64,000 nucleotides of DNA from Moniliella sp. 'wahieum'. Taxonomy: Eukaryota; Basidiomycota; Moniliellomycetes; Moniliellales; Moniliellaceae. The notes under the pieces were generated by a model. That model made no database searches, was not told the origin of the DNA, and saw only the letters and a program-made list of their open reading frames with translations. The stretch lies in contig RSEE01000027.1 of the NCBI GenBank assembly GCA_003971905.1, positions 1 to 64,000 of the forward strand, in the 5' to 3' direction. Below, in pieces: positions 45,901 to 57,252 of this stretch; position 1 is the first letter of the stretch, and each line of letters opens with the position of its first letter. The translations under genes were made by a program, and so were the position numbers.

Positions 45901-46687
45901 GCTGGTGGGGTAGAGGTGGGGCCGGGGTAAAGACAGCAACGTTGTTGGGGAGCTGGGGAAGGTGATTGGAGGAGACGCTAGGGACCGAGTGGCGCTGGTG
46001 CGGCTGGTCGGTCAATTTCATGGAGGCCATCATTGTGCCAGCAGAGGGAGCAGGTACCATGCCCACACTCCCTGACCTGCTGTGGGCAGCTGACGAAGTA
46101 ATGGCGCTTCCAGAAGGTGAGTCGGGCTGCAAGCTGGGAGAGCTAGCGTGCGAGTCGGCGGTGACGACCGAGCTGGACAGATGGGGCAGCGGCGGGGGGG
46201 CGACAGGTGCATGTGACGGTCCCCACGAGGAGACGAATTGTTGCACCGAAGTGGGCCAGAGTGGAAGTCTGGGCAGACGCAACGGTTGGGGCAGCCGTGG
46301 TCGCAGGGGGTGGGCGAGAGTCGAGGGGAAGAGAGAAAATCTGGTGGGTGTTCTCTTGGATGGTCCCCATGAGTTGCCGCACAGCCGCCTCCATGGAGGC
46401 AACGTCCTGGGCAGTGAGTGTGCCATGGGCAATGCGTGCGGCAGCCATCTGGTTGGCCAGCGCACCCAGGTCGGATTGGACGGCAGTCATGAGTCCGGCC
46501 GCGCGAGAGGCAGCGTCCCAAGAGGAGCGGGGGCGTCCGGCGGCGGAGGTGGGGCCTGGGCTTGCATGCGGGGGTCCAGCCAGGGGTGAGGGACGTCGAA
46601 GGGGAGCGGGTGGGATGGGTAGGCGGCAGTGGTACGTGAGCCTGCGTCTGGCATAGGCCCATCCGAGATGGCGGGCACGAACGACAT
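42913..46687 (-). CDS. Large proline/serine-rich protein with basic central domain, probably nuclear
   Basis: I do not recognise the family. ATG at 46687 gives MSFVPAISDGPMPDAGS, then Pro/Gln-rich sequence with a helical piece (TAVQSDLGALANQMAAARIA; LTAQDVASMEAAVRQLMGTI). The centre reads RRNRKSASVPQFDSELVTEI and APSDKRYRNRKLL, then a 73-nt intron (45047-44975) into RDLRVYLYRFLDTTEFRQLT and DTHDVVEWVDHPNPDPAALA. DFQSKDYYRTNSALMNELIR, SHVEDVAKDLLDSARSGFRQ and RLRMLERAKTKQRDRERGAA follow. The C-terminal third is acidic and Ser-rich (VEDDDDDDGDEANDWVPNLE) and ends QLQAHHQQIVHRLSRESPSS with SVSPSNTQ and TAA at 42913-42915. About 1,230 residues. The 45.1-44.6 kb block looks like a conserved folded domain. 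Confidence 0.55.
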
Positions 46688-47129
46688 GGCGACGGCGGCG
46701 GTGCAGACGCGGATGCACCGGTCGATGCCAATAAAAACGCAGAGCTAGCTAGCTGGTGGGGGAGCCCAAGGTGCCCGGCTGCAACCAGCGGCTCCCAAAT
46801 CCAGCAGATACGCGGCGCGGCGCCGCTGGGTCTCAGCGGTGATCTCACCCGTGACTTGGGCTGGGGCCGACGCGGGTGGGGGGCGTACACAGGCGTGGTG
46901 CGGTCGTTTGGCTGGCCGGCTCCGTGCTGCGTGCAACTAACTAACTAGCCAGAGCAGGCCAGAGCGTGCTGCAGCGGGAAGCTTGCCCTCGGCAGCCGTG
47001 CAGGCCGATGCTTGCACCGGGACCTGGCCACTAGGCACTGCAGCCGCAGGGGCGCACCATGTCTCGCCTGCTCCGTCACAGGTGGGGTGCCTTGCGGCCG
47101 CTAAGCCGCATCGGGCGGGGGGGAGGGGG

Positions 47130-47162
47130 CAGTCTGGGACAGTCTGGGGCAGTCTGGGGCAG
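47130..47162. repeat. 10-bp tandem array CAGTCTGGGG x3
   Basis: Three copies (one with A at the last base), then CAG. Confidence 0.8.
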
Positions 47163-47246
47163 CACAGAGAGCACCGCGCCGCCCGATTCAGTTCCCGACG
47201 GGGCCGCGGGTGTGATGCCTGCCGGTGCATGTGCCTGTGACATGTG

Positions 47247-47260
47247 ATGCATGATGCATG
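47247..47260. repeat. Heptamer array (ATGCATG)x2
   Basis: Palindrome ATGCAT plus G. Confidence 0.7.
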
Positions 47261-47477
47261 CATGGGAACACCCGATGGGGTCTCTCGGCGCTACTCTTCA
47301 AGCTTCAGCTTCACTCCCCAGCATGCAGCACCCGGGGCCCCGAAAAAGGGTCCCGATCCCCCTTCTCTTGGAGATTGAGGCATCGCTCCGATCTGGTGGC
47401 CTACGACGATATAGGGAAGAACTGTGGCTAGGAGGGGCCAGGGCTAGTCACTCGATATGGTCACTTGTCACTTGCAG

Positions 47478-47524
47478 AGCTTCAAGCTTCAAGCTTCAAG
47501 CTTCAAGCTTCAAGCTTCAAGCTT
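47478..47524. repeat. Heptamer array (AAGCTTC)x6.7
   Basis: 47 bp of perfect 7-bp repeat, palindrome AAGCTT plus C; the longest array in the window. Confidence 0.95.
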
Positions 47525-47839
47525 ATTCACGCGTTCACGGCCACTACTGTTGTTCGCCACCGACCAGCCGGTATACTGTCTAAGAAGTGGTCCGGCCAGC
47601 TTGCGTGTGATCTGAGACGCGCGTGACATTGTGGGAATGCAATATGCACCTCCGATAGCTGAGCGCTGACCAACTGACCAGGCTGACCGCGTGACGTATC
47701 GGTTGTGGCCTGTGGGGTTTGACGATGTTGACGCGTTGACGCGTGGACGTTTGGGCGTGGGCCGATGGGGCCTGGGAGCCTGGGGCCTGGGCCGGTTGGG
47801 GGGCTTGCTGGGGGGCGATGGCAGGGTTTGGGAGTGGTG

Positions 47840-47853
47840 ATCGATGATCGATG
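47840..47853. repeat. Heptamer array (ATCGATG)x2
   Basis: Same unit as at 30684-30697. Confidence 0.65.
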
Positions 47854-48909
47854 ATCTCGGTGATCGACGTTGGGGCCTCTGTTAATCCGATCGGCCGCCG
47901 GCAGGCAGAGACTGATCTCTTGGCATGCAGTGGTTGCCTGCGATGGCTACAGGGATCGGACGCACGAGATGCTGAGTGTACGCACAGGCGGCCTAATATT
48001 ACCGGTTACCACGGGCTTTACCCATTTGCCGTGCATCGCGTTTCCTGCACCCCACCCTGCTGACACATCCGGTCACCTAGGCCAACACGTTATACATAGG
48101 ATAGACAGGAGGTTTAACGCATACTGTGTGTGCTGGTGGCCATCGGTCACCGATTACCGATCATGATCATTTCATCGATCTCAGATCTCATCCATCATCG
48201 AGATCATCGGCATTCTGTGATTTGTGGGACCTGATGAGTATGAGAAAGGCCTGTACACCCATGCTCCATGCGTGTGATGCACACATCCGAAAAGACGATG
48301 CAAAAGTGATGAACGTTGTGAACCAGTATCTCAAGATCTCATCACCAGAATAAGAGGGCCAACCAGCGTCAAGCTATCCCGGATACCATCCACCCTGCGT
48401 ACCTTGAGTATGCCGTCGAGTAACTGAGACTTAGTACTCCACTCAGCTGAAGTCAGCGCTCAACCTCAGGCCTCGCCCTCACCAGTGCACTGAGCCTGAA
48501 AGCGAAACGCCGCCATACCAAGTAAAAGAGGGTATGCATAAAGGTTGTGACGCACAATCGGGGGAGGGAAGGTATATATCAACAGCTAAAATGGAGAGAG
48601 TAGAGGTTAAAACGGTTGTGTGGGCGAGACATGGGTGGTAAGAACAAACAAGAAAGAAAAAGGAAGAATTGGTGTGCGTAAAAGCAAAAACAGACAAACC
48701 ACGGAGAGAGAGAGAAGCACGGCTTACATGCTTAAAGGGGTGGCAGAGAGGGATGACATCCACAAAGAGTCCAACAGATGAGCACAAGATCAAACGGAGG
48801 CATGCAGAGTACTTGGATGGAAGTTGAGAGACAGAGGGTTGGACTCGAAGGGGGGGTGCGGGGTTACATGGCGATGCAGTTGCTTGGAACTGGATCTTCA
48901 GGGTGTGCG

Positions 48910-51900
48910 TCAGGGAGGTGGAAAGATGCAGAGCATCAAGGTCGTTGTGGGCACGGCGAGAAAAGTGGAGGTGATTGCGTGTGTGCTGCGCACTAAGCCG
49001 ACGCGAGACGCTCGAGTGGCGAAGATATGTATTCCATGCCGTTTCCCGGTTCCCACCCGGCCTAGAAAGGCAACAGGACGGTGTCCCTGAGAGTGATGAA
49101 TGAGTGTTGGTGTGTTGAAGGATGTCAAGTCTTCGGGCGCTTCACTGCGAGTGGTACGTATACTAGCCGGTTTGCACAGACTGGACCTCCGTTGCGTGGA
49201 CTCTGACAAGGACGAAGGCAAATAATGGTGGGGGGAAGGTCCGTCAGAATGGCGACGGGTGGAGTCAAGGCGTACCCGAGAGCTATGTTGATTTGGTGAA
49301 TGATATCGGGCCGGTGTTGAGTGAAGACGCTGAGTTGAAGACCTGCGACCGCGAAGCCGATGATTTCTTCGTGCAGAAGGAGTAAAGTCACTACCCGACT
49401 CGATCCATGGATTCGGGATGGAGGCATCGAGTGGAGGCGCCGAAGTACTTAGCCGTTGCAAAGACACGAGCGGGATGCAAGGCAGGGGGGCCCGAGCAAG
49501 GCAACGCCGGTGGCACACTAGCCCACACTTGGAACCGCATAGAAGCGAGTCCGACATGGGCATAATCGCCTCAAAGCACACGCTGCACTCCAAGGATTGG
49601 CTAAAGACGGCACGGATGAAGTTGTGCTGTTGTACAGCAGGTTCCGTAGTTGATACCTGGGAGGCTACGAAGACGAGTGTCGCTCACTTTAAGCTGCAGG
49701 TTCAGGGGAGGTAAGAGAAGCTTGGCCCCTGCCAGGCTCTGACATGGATGGGTGCCGGGATGAGGGTGTAGTGGCCACAGGGGAAGTAGGGGGTCCAAAT
49801 GTCACTTGAGACAAACGGCGAGCTTCGGCTGAGATGCGATGCAGGGCCGGTAATGAGTTTTGGGCCACCCTTGGGTCACTGATCCATACTTGGTCCAACC
49901 AAGGGTGCGTGCACAGATCGCTGGCAGCGGGACGGTCTGTAGGTAACTTGGAAAAACAAGACATGAGAAACTTGGTTAGGTCCTCGGATATATCTGAGGG
50001 CAGGGGAGGATGAGAATCGGTTACGATCTTATACAGAGCCTGCATAGAGTTGAGCCTTGCGTAGGGAGGATGTCCGGTCAACATTTCGATCACCAGACAC
50101 CCAGCGACCAAATGTCACTCGCTGTCGAAGCCCCTTGTAACGAAACAATTTCGGGCGGCGCATCCAGTACGGGGTGCCGATCACTTCATGGGCATGGGAA
50201 GGCGAATTCACCGACCAACGAGAGACGCCAAAGTCGGTTAGCTTAATGTTTCCCGACTTGGTGGTCAAAATGTTGGCTGCTTTCAGGTCGCAATGGATCA
50301 CACCCGCTTCATGAAGGTAGCATAGACCATCAAGAATCTTCAATGTGTACGTGGCCACGAGCGGCTCTTGGAAATGTCCGAAAGACCGTAGCATCTTGAG
50401 AAGCGAACCATTTTCAACATACTCTGTCACAATGCACAGATGGTGCTCTATCTTGACTGCGCCATAGTACCGCACTACGCTCGGGTGACTCAAACGCTTG
50501 AGCATGTCAACTTCTTGAGAAAGCGAGCGAGCCTCCTCCTGGTCCTTTCCCTTAAAGGGGATTACCTTGACCGCCAGTGTCTGGCCTGTACGCATCTCAA
50601 GTGCGACGTAGACCACACCGTATTGCCCCCGCCCAATGGGTTTCCGGCCCAGGGTCTAGACAAGGTCAATCAACCACGCGGTTCACAAACAAATTTCACA
50701 ATCAGTACATCTCAGTTTCTTCAAGAAAGAAAAGAGGAGGGGGACGTACCAGTGACAACGAAGAACCGTCCGCCTGCTGAGGATCGAGATTTAGGGGGTT
50801 ATGGACGAAAGATCCCAACGAGCTGGAATCCAAGTCGGAAACAGCCGAAGACTTGGTTGTGCCCGATGAGACATGATGCGGCGAGGAGAAGGAATGCTGG
50901 CCGTAGTATCAGAATTGCGCCGGAGCTGATGAGGGGCAAGTTCGTTCAGAGTCCGGGGGAAGAAATGGGTGGCAGAAGCACCCAGATGTCCGGATTCCAC
51001 TTCTCCCGTTGTACTAGTACTGTCAGTGATACTCCTTGGACATTGACCCTTCCTTCTTCTTAGGGGACGAGAGACGCTTAAAGCGCAGATTGCCCTGCCT
51101 TCCCGGATGAGAGGGGGAGACGAGGACAACGCAGTGCCAGATATGAGAAGTGGAAGTTCCAGTCTTTTTGAGAGGGTGTGAAACCTCGTTTAAACTCCCC
51201 TTGCTCCCATCATTCTTCCCGTTCCGTACTCCTTTCTGGCCCGATGTCATGGGCAACAAATACGATGGGTGAGGGAACGGAACCGACGATGTATCTGAGG
51301 GAAAAAACGGAGATGCGCGCCAGAGGTTGCCATCGATGGCGATCCAGTCATCGATGGCTCCACCTGAATTGCTTCCTGGGCAGATGGACTAGAAGTTGGC
51401 TCCTCCATTGAATGGGCCTGAGGAGGGTGTTTCCCAAAGGCAGGGAGAAATCCTGTGGCAGCTTGATAGTTGATGGAACTGTGGGGTGAATCGGGTTCTT
51501 CTTTGAGACTTGTCAAGACCATTTCTGTTTTGAGTGTCTCGCGACGCTCATAGGTCGTACCAGTAGAAAAGGGGGTAGGGGCTGGTCGAAGAGGTAGCAA
51601 ACTGGGGGCCAATCCCATCTGAGTCACCTCAGTGCTGGAAGAGGAACGGTGGACTTGACGATTAATGGCCCTGCTAGACCTGTTTCCCTGGATTCCCATG
51701 GGCAAACCATCGGCAGAGCCCGGTAGCCTTGATGGCTCGCTGGCACGGATCAATTCGGACACAGTTGGTTCCCTGTCCGATGTGTGGGAGACCAGTACTA
51801 CTTGACCTGCCACTGTATTCGATCCAGTAGTGGCATTACTCACTGCGCTGCCGGCTCGTCCTGGGGAAATGTCACTGGCGGACCGAGAGAAAGTGATGAT

Positions 51901-52781
51901 ACTGCTCCGGCGAGAGGGATTGGACATGGGGACGGAAGGATCCTCGCTTTCCCTTCCTACATCCAGAGAGACCGGGGTGTGCTTGAGCTACTGGCGTGCC
52001 ACACGAAGGTGACGGACTTACTAGATATGGGACTGTTCTCACTGGAGTGGTCCGAAACTTTCGGAGGAAACTGGAAACCCTCCGGCTCATCCGCTCCTCA
52101 CCGCTCCCAGGAATTGGAGTCGGATTGGTAGAATCAGTAGAACTGGTGCGTGCGTGAATGGAATGACGGATGCGATCCACCAGTCGAGCCGGGGATGGCT
52201 AGATTCTGCCTTGGAATTTGGGGGACTGGTTGAAGGGTTTTGGCCCGAACTCGGTTGCCAGAGGCGAGGTCGCGCATGGCTTGCTCTCTTTTGGCGACGG
52301 CCTCGCCGGAACGGAAAAGCTCGCTTGAGCTAGGCTGGTAACAGTCCACATCTTCCTGACCCAAGAGACGGTTTCAGAGTCTTGGATATCAGTATTATTT
52401 CTGCTATTCTGAGAATTGTTGCCCTGACGTGGACCCAGGCCTTGGAAATCTTGTCGCCCACGATATGAGAAACGTGTGAACGAGGCACCGGCGCATCTTG
52501 TGATGATGCACCATGCGATTGCACTTTGTCCTCATCCTGACGGTGGTGCGAGCGGGATGAAAGAAACGATGTAGAGCTTGACCCTTTCTAGTGGGAATGT
52601 CGATAGGAGCTGAAGGGCGGTCTGTGGTTAGGCCTGGGGGACCCGGTGAATAGTTATCCCCAGAATCCAACACGCATCCGGGGGGCGTCTCGTCGTCCGA
52701 GAAGATAATACAAGCAGAATGAGGGCGTGAACCAGTGGAAGGGGTGCGGGAGCGGGGAAAGCAGCTGCGCATTTCAGGCAT
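48910..52781 (-). CDS. Septation-initiation (Cdc7/SepH/Cdc15-type) protein kinase with C-terminal C1 zinc finger
   Basis: STE-type kinase of the SIN/MEN pathway that triggers septation after mitosis. Start ATG 52781 gives MPEMRSCFPRSRTPSTGSRP, then a disordered Ser-rich region to about 50,800. A 94-nt intron (50749-50656) enters TLGRKPIGRGQYGVVYVALE with the Gly loop and LAVKVIPFKGKD with the ATP Lys. IHCDLKAANILTTKSGNIKL with TDFGVS carries Cys in place of Arg in HRD, as in Cdc7/SepH. GTPYWM and EMLTGHPPYA mark the activation segment and lower lobe. A C1-like finger follows at 49626-49477 (H-x12-C-x2-C-x12-C-x3-C-x4-H-x2-C-x7-C, core SLLCGSKCGLVCHRRC). The Ser/Arg-rich tail stops at 48910, but the true end is uncertain. 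Several frame breaks, including one just after GTPYWM. Confidence 0.8.
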
Positions 52782-53021
52782 GCTAAAATGTAATGCACCA
52801 ACCAACAGGAGGGGAGCAGGGGTACAATGTACGAAGCGGTTGGAAACGGGGTTTTCGTTAACGTTAATGAGATGGGCACACCGCGATACCGGGTTAGGTG
52901 ATGGGGAGGGACAGAAGTATGCCACACAGCCCACGGCGAGAGCGGGGGCGGCGGCTGTGATGTCGAAGGAAGAGAACGATGATGAGCAGACCGTCAGATG
53001 GTCTTTGCAGCAGCGCCCAAT

Positions 53022-53036
53022 GGGGGGGGGGGGGGG
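53022..53036. repeat. Homopolymer run of 15 G
   Basis: Direct reading; length is likely unreliable if the assembly has homopolymer errors. Confidence 0.8.
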
Positions 53037-53721
53037 TCGATGGAGGTGGGGATGATAATAGTGCGATTGCAGGGGACACAGGGAATGCAAAAAAGGTTTC
53101 GAGTGGCGGCTGAGTGGAATGTGCGGCGCTGACGTACTTGCGGGGAGGGGGCTGTTATAATATAGCGCGAGGGTCGGTACTTAGTGAATATATATAGTAA
53201 TTGCCTCCTGATGTGGGTACTGGGCCACTGCGCCAGTCACCGCCCACAGCAAACTAGGAACCATATAATAAACGCCGTTATGCTCAGCCCCCCAAACTGC
53301 TCCGCGTATCCTCTTACTAGCTTTACTCCTCATCTGCCCTCCTCCCATCCGGCCCGGGACGATTCCCTCAGGCCTCAGAGGATCAGCTGCGCTCAGGCTG
53401 AGCTCGAGCGTCGTTGTCGCTTCGCGCCCGCTCGTTGCGCAACAACATTGCGAGCAATCCAGCCCATAAAACTCCTTTCCGAGACCTTCTCTCACATCCA
53501 GGAGCACCAAGGTCATACATATAGCAATCCGTGTTATACGGCATGCAAAAAAGGATTGAACATGTAATCCGCCACATCATACTTCAAGCTTTAACTCACC
53601 TTCAAACTACTTCTCATCTTCACGAGCTTCTCATCACGTATTAACCGTGCGCGTGATGCATGATGCACAATATGATGTACACATGGTGTACACGAGGCAC
53701 ATCATGATCTGCATGATCCAT

Positions 53722-53744
53722 GCGTGACGCGTGACGCGTGACGC
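53722..53744. repeat. Heptamer array (ACGCGTG)x3
   Basis: 23 bp of perfect 7-bp phase, palindrome ACGCGT plus G. Confidence 0.85.
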
Positions 53745-55380
53745 TCATTTAAAAACATTGCAAATGCATTCCCTTCTTTTGGACGCCGGCCGCGCACTGC
53801 CGCTCATATATCCACGAGAGAACTATAAGGACACGACCTATGAATATGACCGTTTGCAGCCTCTTTTGTGCTGAGGAATACCCACAGCGCCTTTTCTCTT
53901 AACGCTGGCGCACAGCCGTCAGATATATATACCGGCACAAAGTGGTTGCAATGGAAAATGTGGCACACAATAACTGGTCTTTGAAATTTGACACTACAGA
54001 TGTGAGGAGAAGAGAGAGGAGTTTGACAGCTGAGAGGGGAAGAGCAGCTTTTCCTTGTTTTGTCGAGCTACGGCCCACATGCTGTGGAGCTTATTATGAC
54101 CAAAAGGTCCCTTAGCTAGAGTTCGACCAGTGGGAGCACTATCACGGCCCCATTAGAGATAAAAAAAACGTACCGCAGAAGAGAGGGTGGTTAAGACACA
54201 AGTCCTCTGATGTAAGCATTTGGTGGGCGAAGGAGACGGGAGAAATCAAATAGAATAAGCGAGCTGGAAAAGCAACAAGGGGAGGGCGCAAAGCCTGATG
54301 CGGGCGGAACGAATCAGTCCAAACGAGCAATGTCACATTCACAACAGATCATCGATCAACTGGGGAGAGGACGGGGAACCCTGCCCTCTCAGATCTCACA
54401 TCTTCGGCCCTTTTCGCCGGTCACCGCCACTAGAAGCTCGCTGGGTTTTGTCTCACTTCTGTATTTTCCTCGTCTCATATCCGGTGGTGACTGGTTTTTT
54501 ATGTCGCTTGTAGGTGTCGTTGGTTGGCTTAAACCACAGCCCCTACTATCACTGGGATTGAATTTGCCTTTTGAGGGGCCATGAGGCCCAGGACTCGTCT
54601 CAAGAGCAAGACACAGAAGAATGGGACCACAGCAGGGACGAGGTCACCAAATCGCGTGTACTCCAATAATAGTATTTACCTCGGCAATCTCTTCTCCTTT
54701 TTCATTGGATCGATTTTGAGATTGCTTTGTAGGGTTAATCGTGTTAAAAGGGACCTAAAGCCCGACCAGACGAGGGAACTATAAGGAGGAAATGAGGGAA
54801 CGGACAATACTTTGAGGAGTAAAGCCACACAAACTTAGCCGCTGACAAAGGACGCTGTGGGAATACTGAAGGAGTCTGGGGTCATAAGACGAAATGGCGA
54901 AGGAAGAGAGCCAAGAACGCGAGCGTCGGTCTCGTTTTTTGTTTTCCAAAACCTCCTGTCCAACCGTAAACTCCACGTGGGGGCAGCCGTATAACCCCAA
55001 TGGCACTATATAGGCCACTGTCAGGGAGCTTCAGCCGGGCGTTAAAGAGCGGATATATCCCAATGGAGTAGAAAGAATCTAGGATAGAAAGAAGGAAGGA
55101 GAGGAGAGGACAGCCGAGACTGAGGTGTTTTTGCTATATATATATGTAATACATCCATGTACGCCAAGCACAATTAAGAACCTGCAACATCAAAAGAGAG
55201 AGAATGGGAAGCTTCAATAGACTATACATACTATATATACCAACGGAATGTAGGCAAAAGGGGAATGAGAAATGGATAAGGCATTAAGAATATACTGAAG
55301 GGAAAGTAACACCAAGAGAAAATCAAGCAAAGAACGGTAACATGATGGCGATGGTAGGCCAACAGTAGATTGATACGAGA

Positions 55381-57245
55381 CTAACGGAGGCGGCGTCCTA
55401 GACCCCCCGAAACAGCACGCCATAAGGCGCGAGCGATCATGATACCCCAGCGGTCAAAGGTGCGAGGTAAAAAATCCACACGATAAAGAGCAGGGTTGTA
55501 GCAGAGGAAGAAGTTAAGGATCATCGCAGCCCAGTACGGGAGCCCTGCAGCCAGCATCTTCAACGTCGATGCTGCCCCCACAGTCCAAAAGAGGTACCAT
55601 GGAGAAGGTAGAGCGAAAAGGCATTCCGACCGAAGATGGACCATTCGGAGAGTGAAGAGAGTCCGGACAAAGTTGCTCAAGTCGCAAAGGAGGAAGAAAG
55701 AGAAGACCCAAATACAGTCTTGTATGGCGGGTAGGTAGTAAGCAATGGGGTCTGCGTCCACCTGTTGGGAGAGCCAGTCTGGAAGTTAGCCTTGATACCA
55801 AACTCACCCCGGGGTGCGTCAAAGGTTCCATTCTGGGTGAGCCACGTAATGACGGCACCGAGAGAAGAAGAGGACCCAGGCGAAGGGTTCTAAACTCATG
55901 GTGTACTTTCCCAGCACCTTGATTCCTTGCTGAGAGTTGGCGATAATTGAGACGGTTGTCCAGGTCGGCGATCATCAGTCCACCAATGAAGAAATAGTCG
56001 TACCGGTTAGACCACCATTCCAATGTAAAGCACGCCATGTAAAACCCATAACGCTTCCACGGATTCTTGATCTCCCTAGAGATGAGGGCACATAGATAGA
56101 CCGTCCAAGACGACTGAATAATGACGGGAACGGTCCAAAGAATGCCGGTAGCGTAGTGGCGCGTGAGGGCGTGATTGAGGGGGGTTGCATAAACCAAAGT
56201 GCGGGTAATCGTTGATGAATTCGCCAGCCGACCATAGTCTTGGAAGTACGACCAGATGCTGTACGTCCGCGAGGGAAGACGAGAGACCCAGTAAAAGGCA
56301 CCCTAAAATGAAAAGAGGATAGGTTAGGATCATAGCTGCAATGAGACCAATTCAGACCACGACATGAACGTACAGATTCGATCAGAAAATAGTTAATGAA
56401 CAAAGCGGCCGTGATGGTGGTACCCAGGCGAGGAACTCGAGTGAAGATCTGCTGTGCCAAATCTTGCAGATTTCCACGTACCAAGTACCTGTTGGCAATT
56501 ACGCGGGCAGCCAGGACAAAAAAGATACCGACATTGAGCCCACCATTACATATGATTGGACCCAAGATTCGGTAGATCCACTTGTCAAACCCATAATGCG
56601 AAGCCTCATTTTCAGTCGTGAAGGCGTATTCGTAAATGAGCATCCAGTGGTGCAGCGATACAAGCAAGCAAGCAAATCCACGAAGACCATCCAGATACTC
56701 GACTCGTGCCGCGCCTGAAGCTGTCGCCCGTCCCTCTCCCTTGTGAACAAACACCTTGTACTGATACGTTCCCAGAATGTTTCCGCAACTCCTTCTCCCT
56801 TTTCCGCCTTGTCAGCCTCGGCGGCATTGGCGGGCTTGGCCAGCTTTCCCTGCTCATCGCTCTGGCTGGTTGGGGCAGCCGGCTTCCACTCGGCGATCGG
56901 TGTCACCCAGTGTACAGGCGTCGCCGAACCATCTTCCAACAGGAGTTGCGGATGTGGGTGTAAGGTGACCATATCCGGCATCGCAGGTGGCGCTCCTAAC
57001 CCGTCCTCTCCAGATACAACCGATGGCTCGTAAACCGAGAAGCCGTGGTCGCCCGATGGAATCTGATCCAAACGTTGCTGCCGGAACGAATCGGTGGTAC
57101 CCATGGCACCCGAACTAACGGCAACTGGGGTAGAGAGCGACCCAAATTGGGTCATCGTCCCTGTAGGCGTACCACGTCCCGTCGGAGTGGAAATGCCACT
57201 GCGGATCCGTGCAGCGAGGTCGGCGGTGCTTCCAGAGGGGGACAT
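55381..57245 (-). CDS. Acyltransferase-3 family membrane protein (probably the C-terminal half of a fusion with the GH16 protein)
   Basis: Polytopic O-acyltransferase of the OafA/NodX type, likely acylating a sugar or glucan. The first 170 residues (from MSPSGSTADLAARIRSGIST) are disordered and cytosolic. The domain starts VEYLDGLRGFACLLVSLHHW, with the family's R/H region, then ILGPIICNGGLNVGIFFVLA and TRVPRLGTTITAALFINYFL. A 71-nt intron (56373-56303) gives IES-GAFYWVSRLPSRTYSI. After a frame change: HYATGILWTVPVIIQSSWTV, KYTMSLEPFAWVLFF. A 46-nt intron (55807-55762) joins PLTHPG to VDADPIAYYLPAIQD, then two or more membrane helices to RAVSGGLGRRLR at 55381. The ATG lies only 7 nt after the GH16 stop. 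Confidence 0.8.
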
Positions 57246-57252
57246 AGCGCGG

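Larger units (their letters stand above)
46688..48909. other. Long intergenic region rich in short arrays
   Basis: No supported gene. Holds arrays at 47130-47162, 47247-47260, 47478-47524 and 47840-47853 plus ACGCGTT/ACGCGTG repeats near 47712-47735. Confidence 0.4.
52782..55380. other. Long intergenic region, no gene seen
   Basis: 2.6 kb without a supported frame. A run of 15 G lies at 53022-53036 upstream of the kinase, a GTGACGC array at 53722-53744, and TATA-like stretches near 53155 and 55135. Confidence 0.4.

Noticed and set aside
47478-47524. CRISPR-like array
   Set aside because: Contiguous 7-bp repeats without spacers in a eukaryotic genome; a simple tandem repeat.
53184-53567. 127-codon plus-strand frame upstream of the kinase
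   Set aside because: No family features and composition typical of noncoding DNA; overlaps an equally long frame on the other strand.
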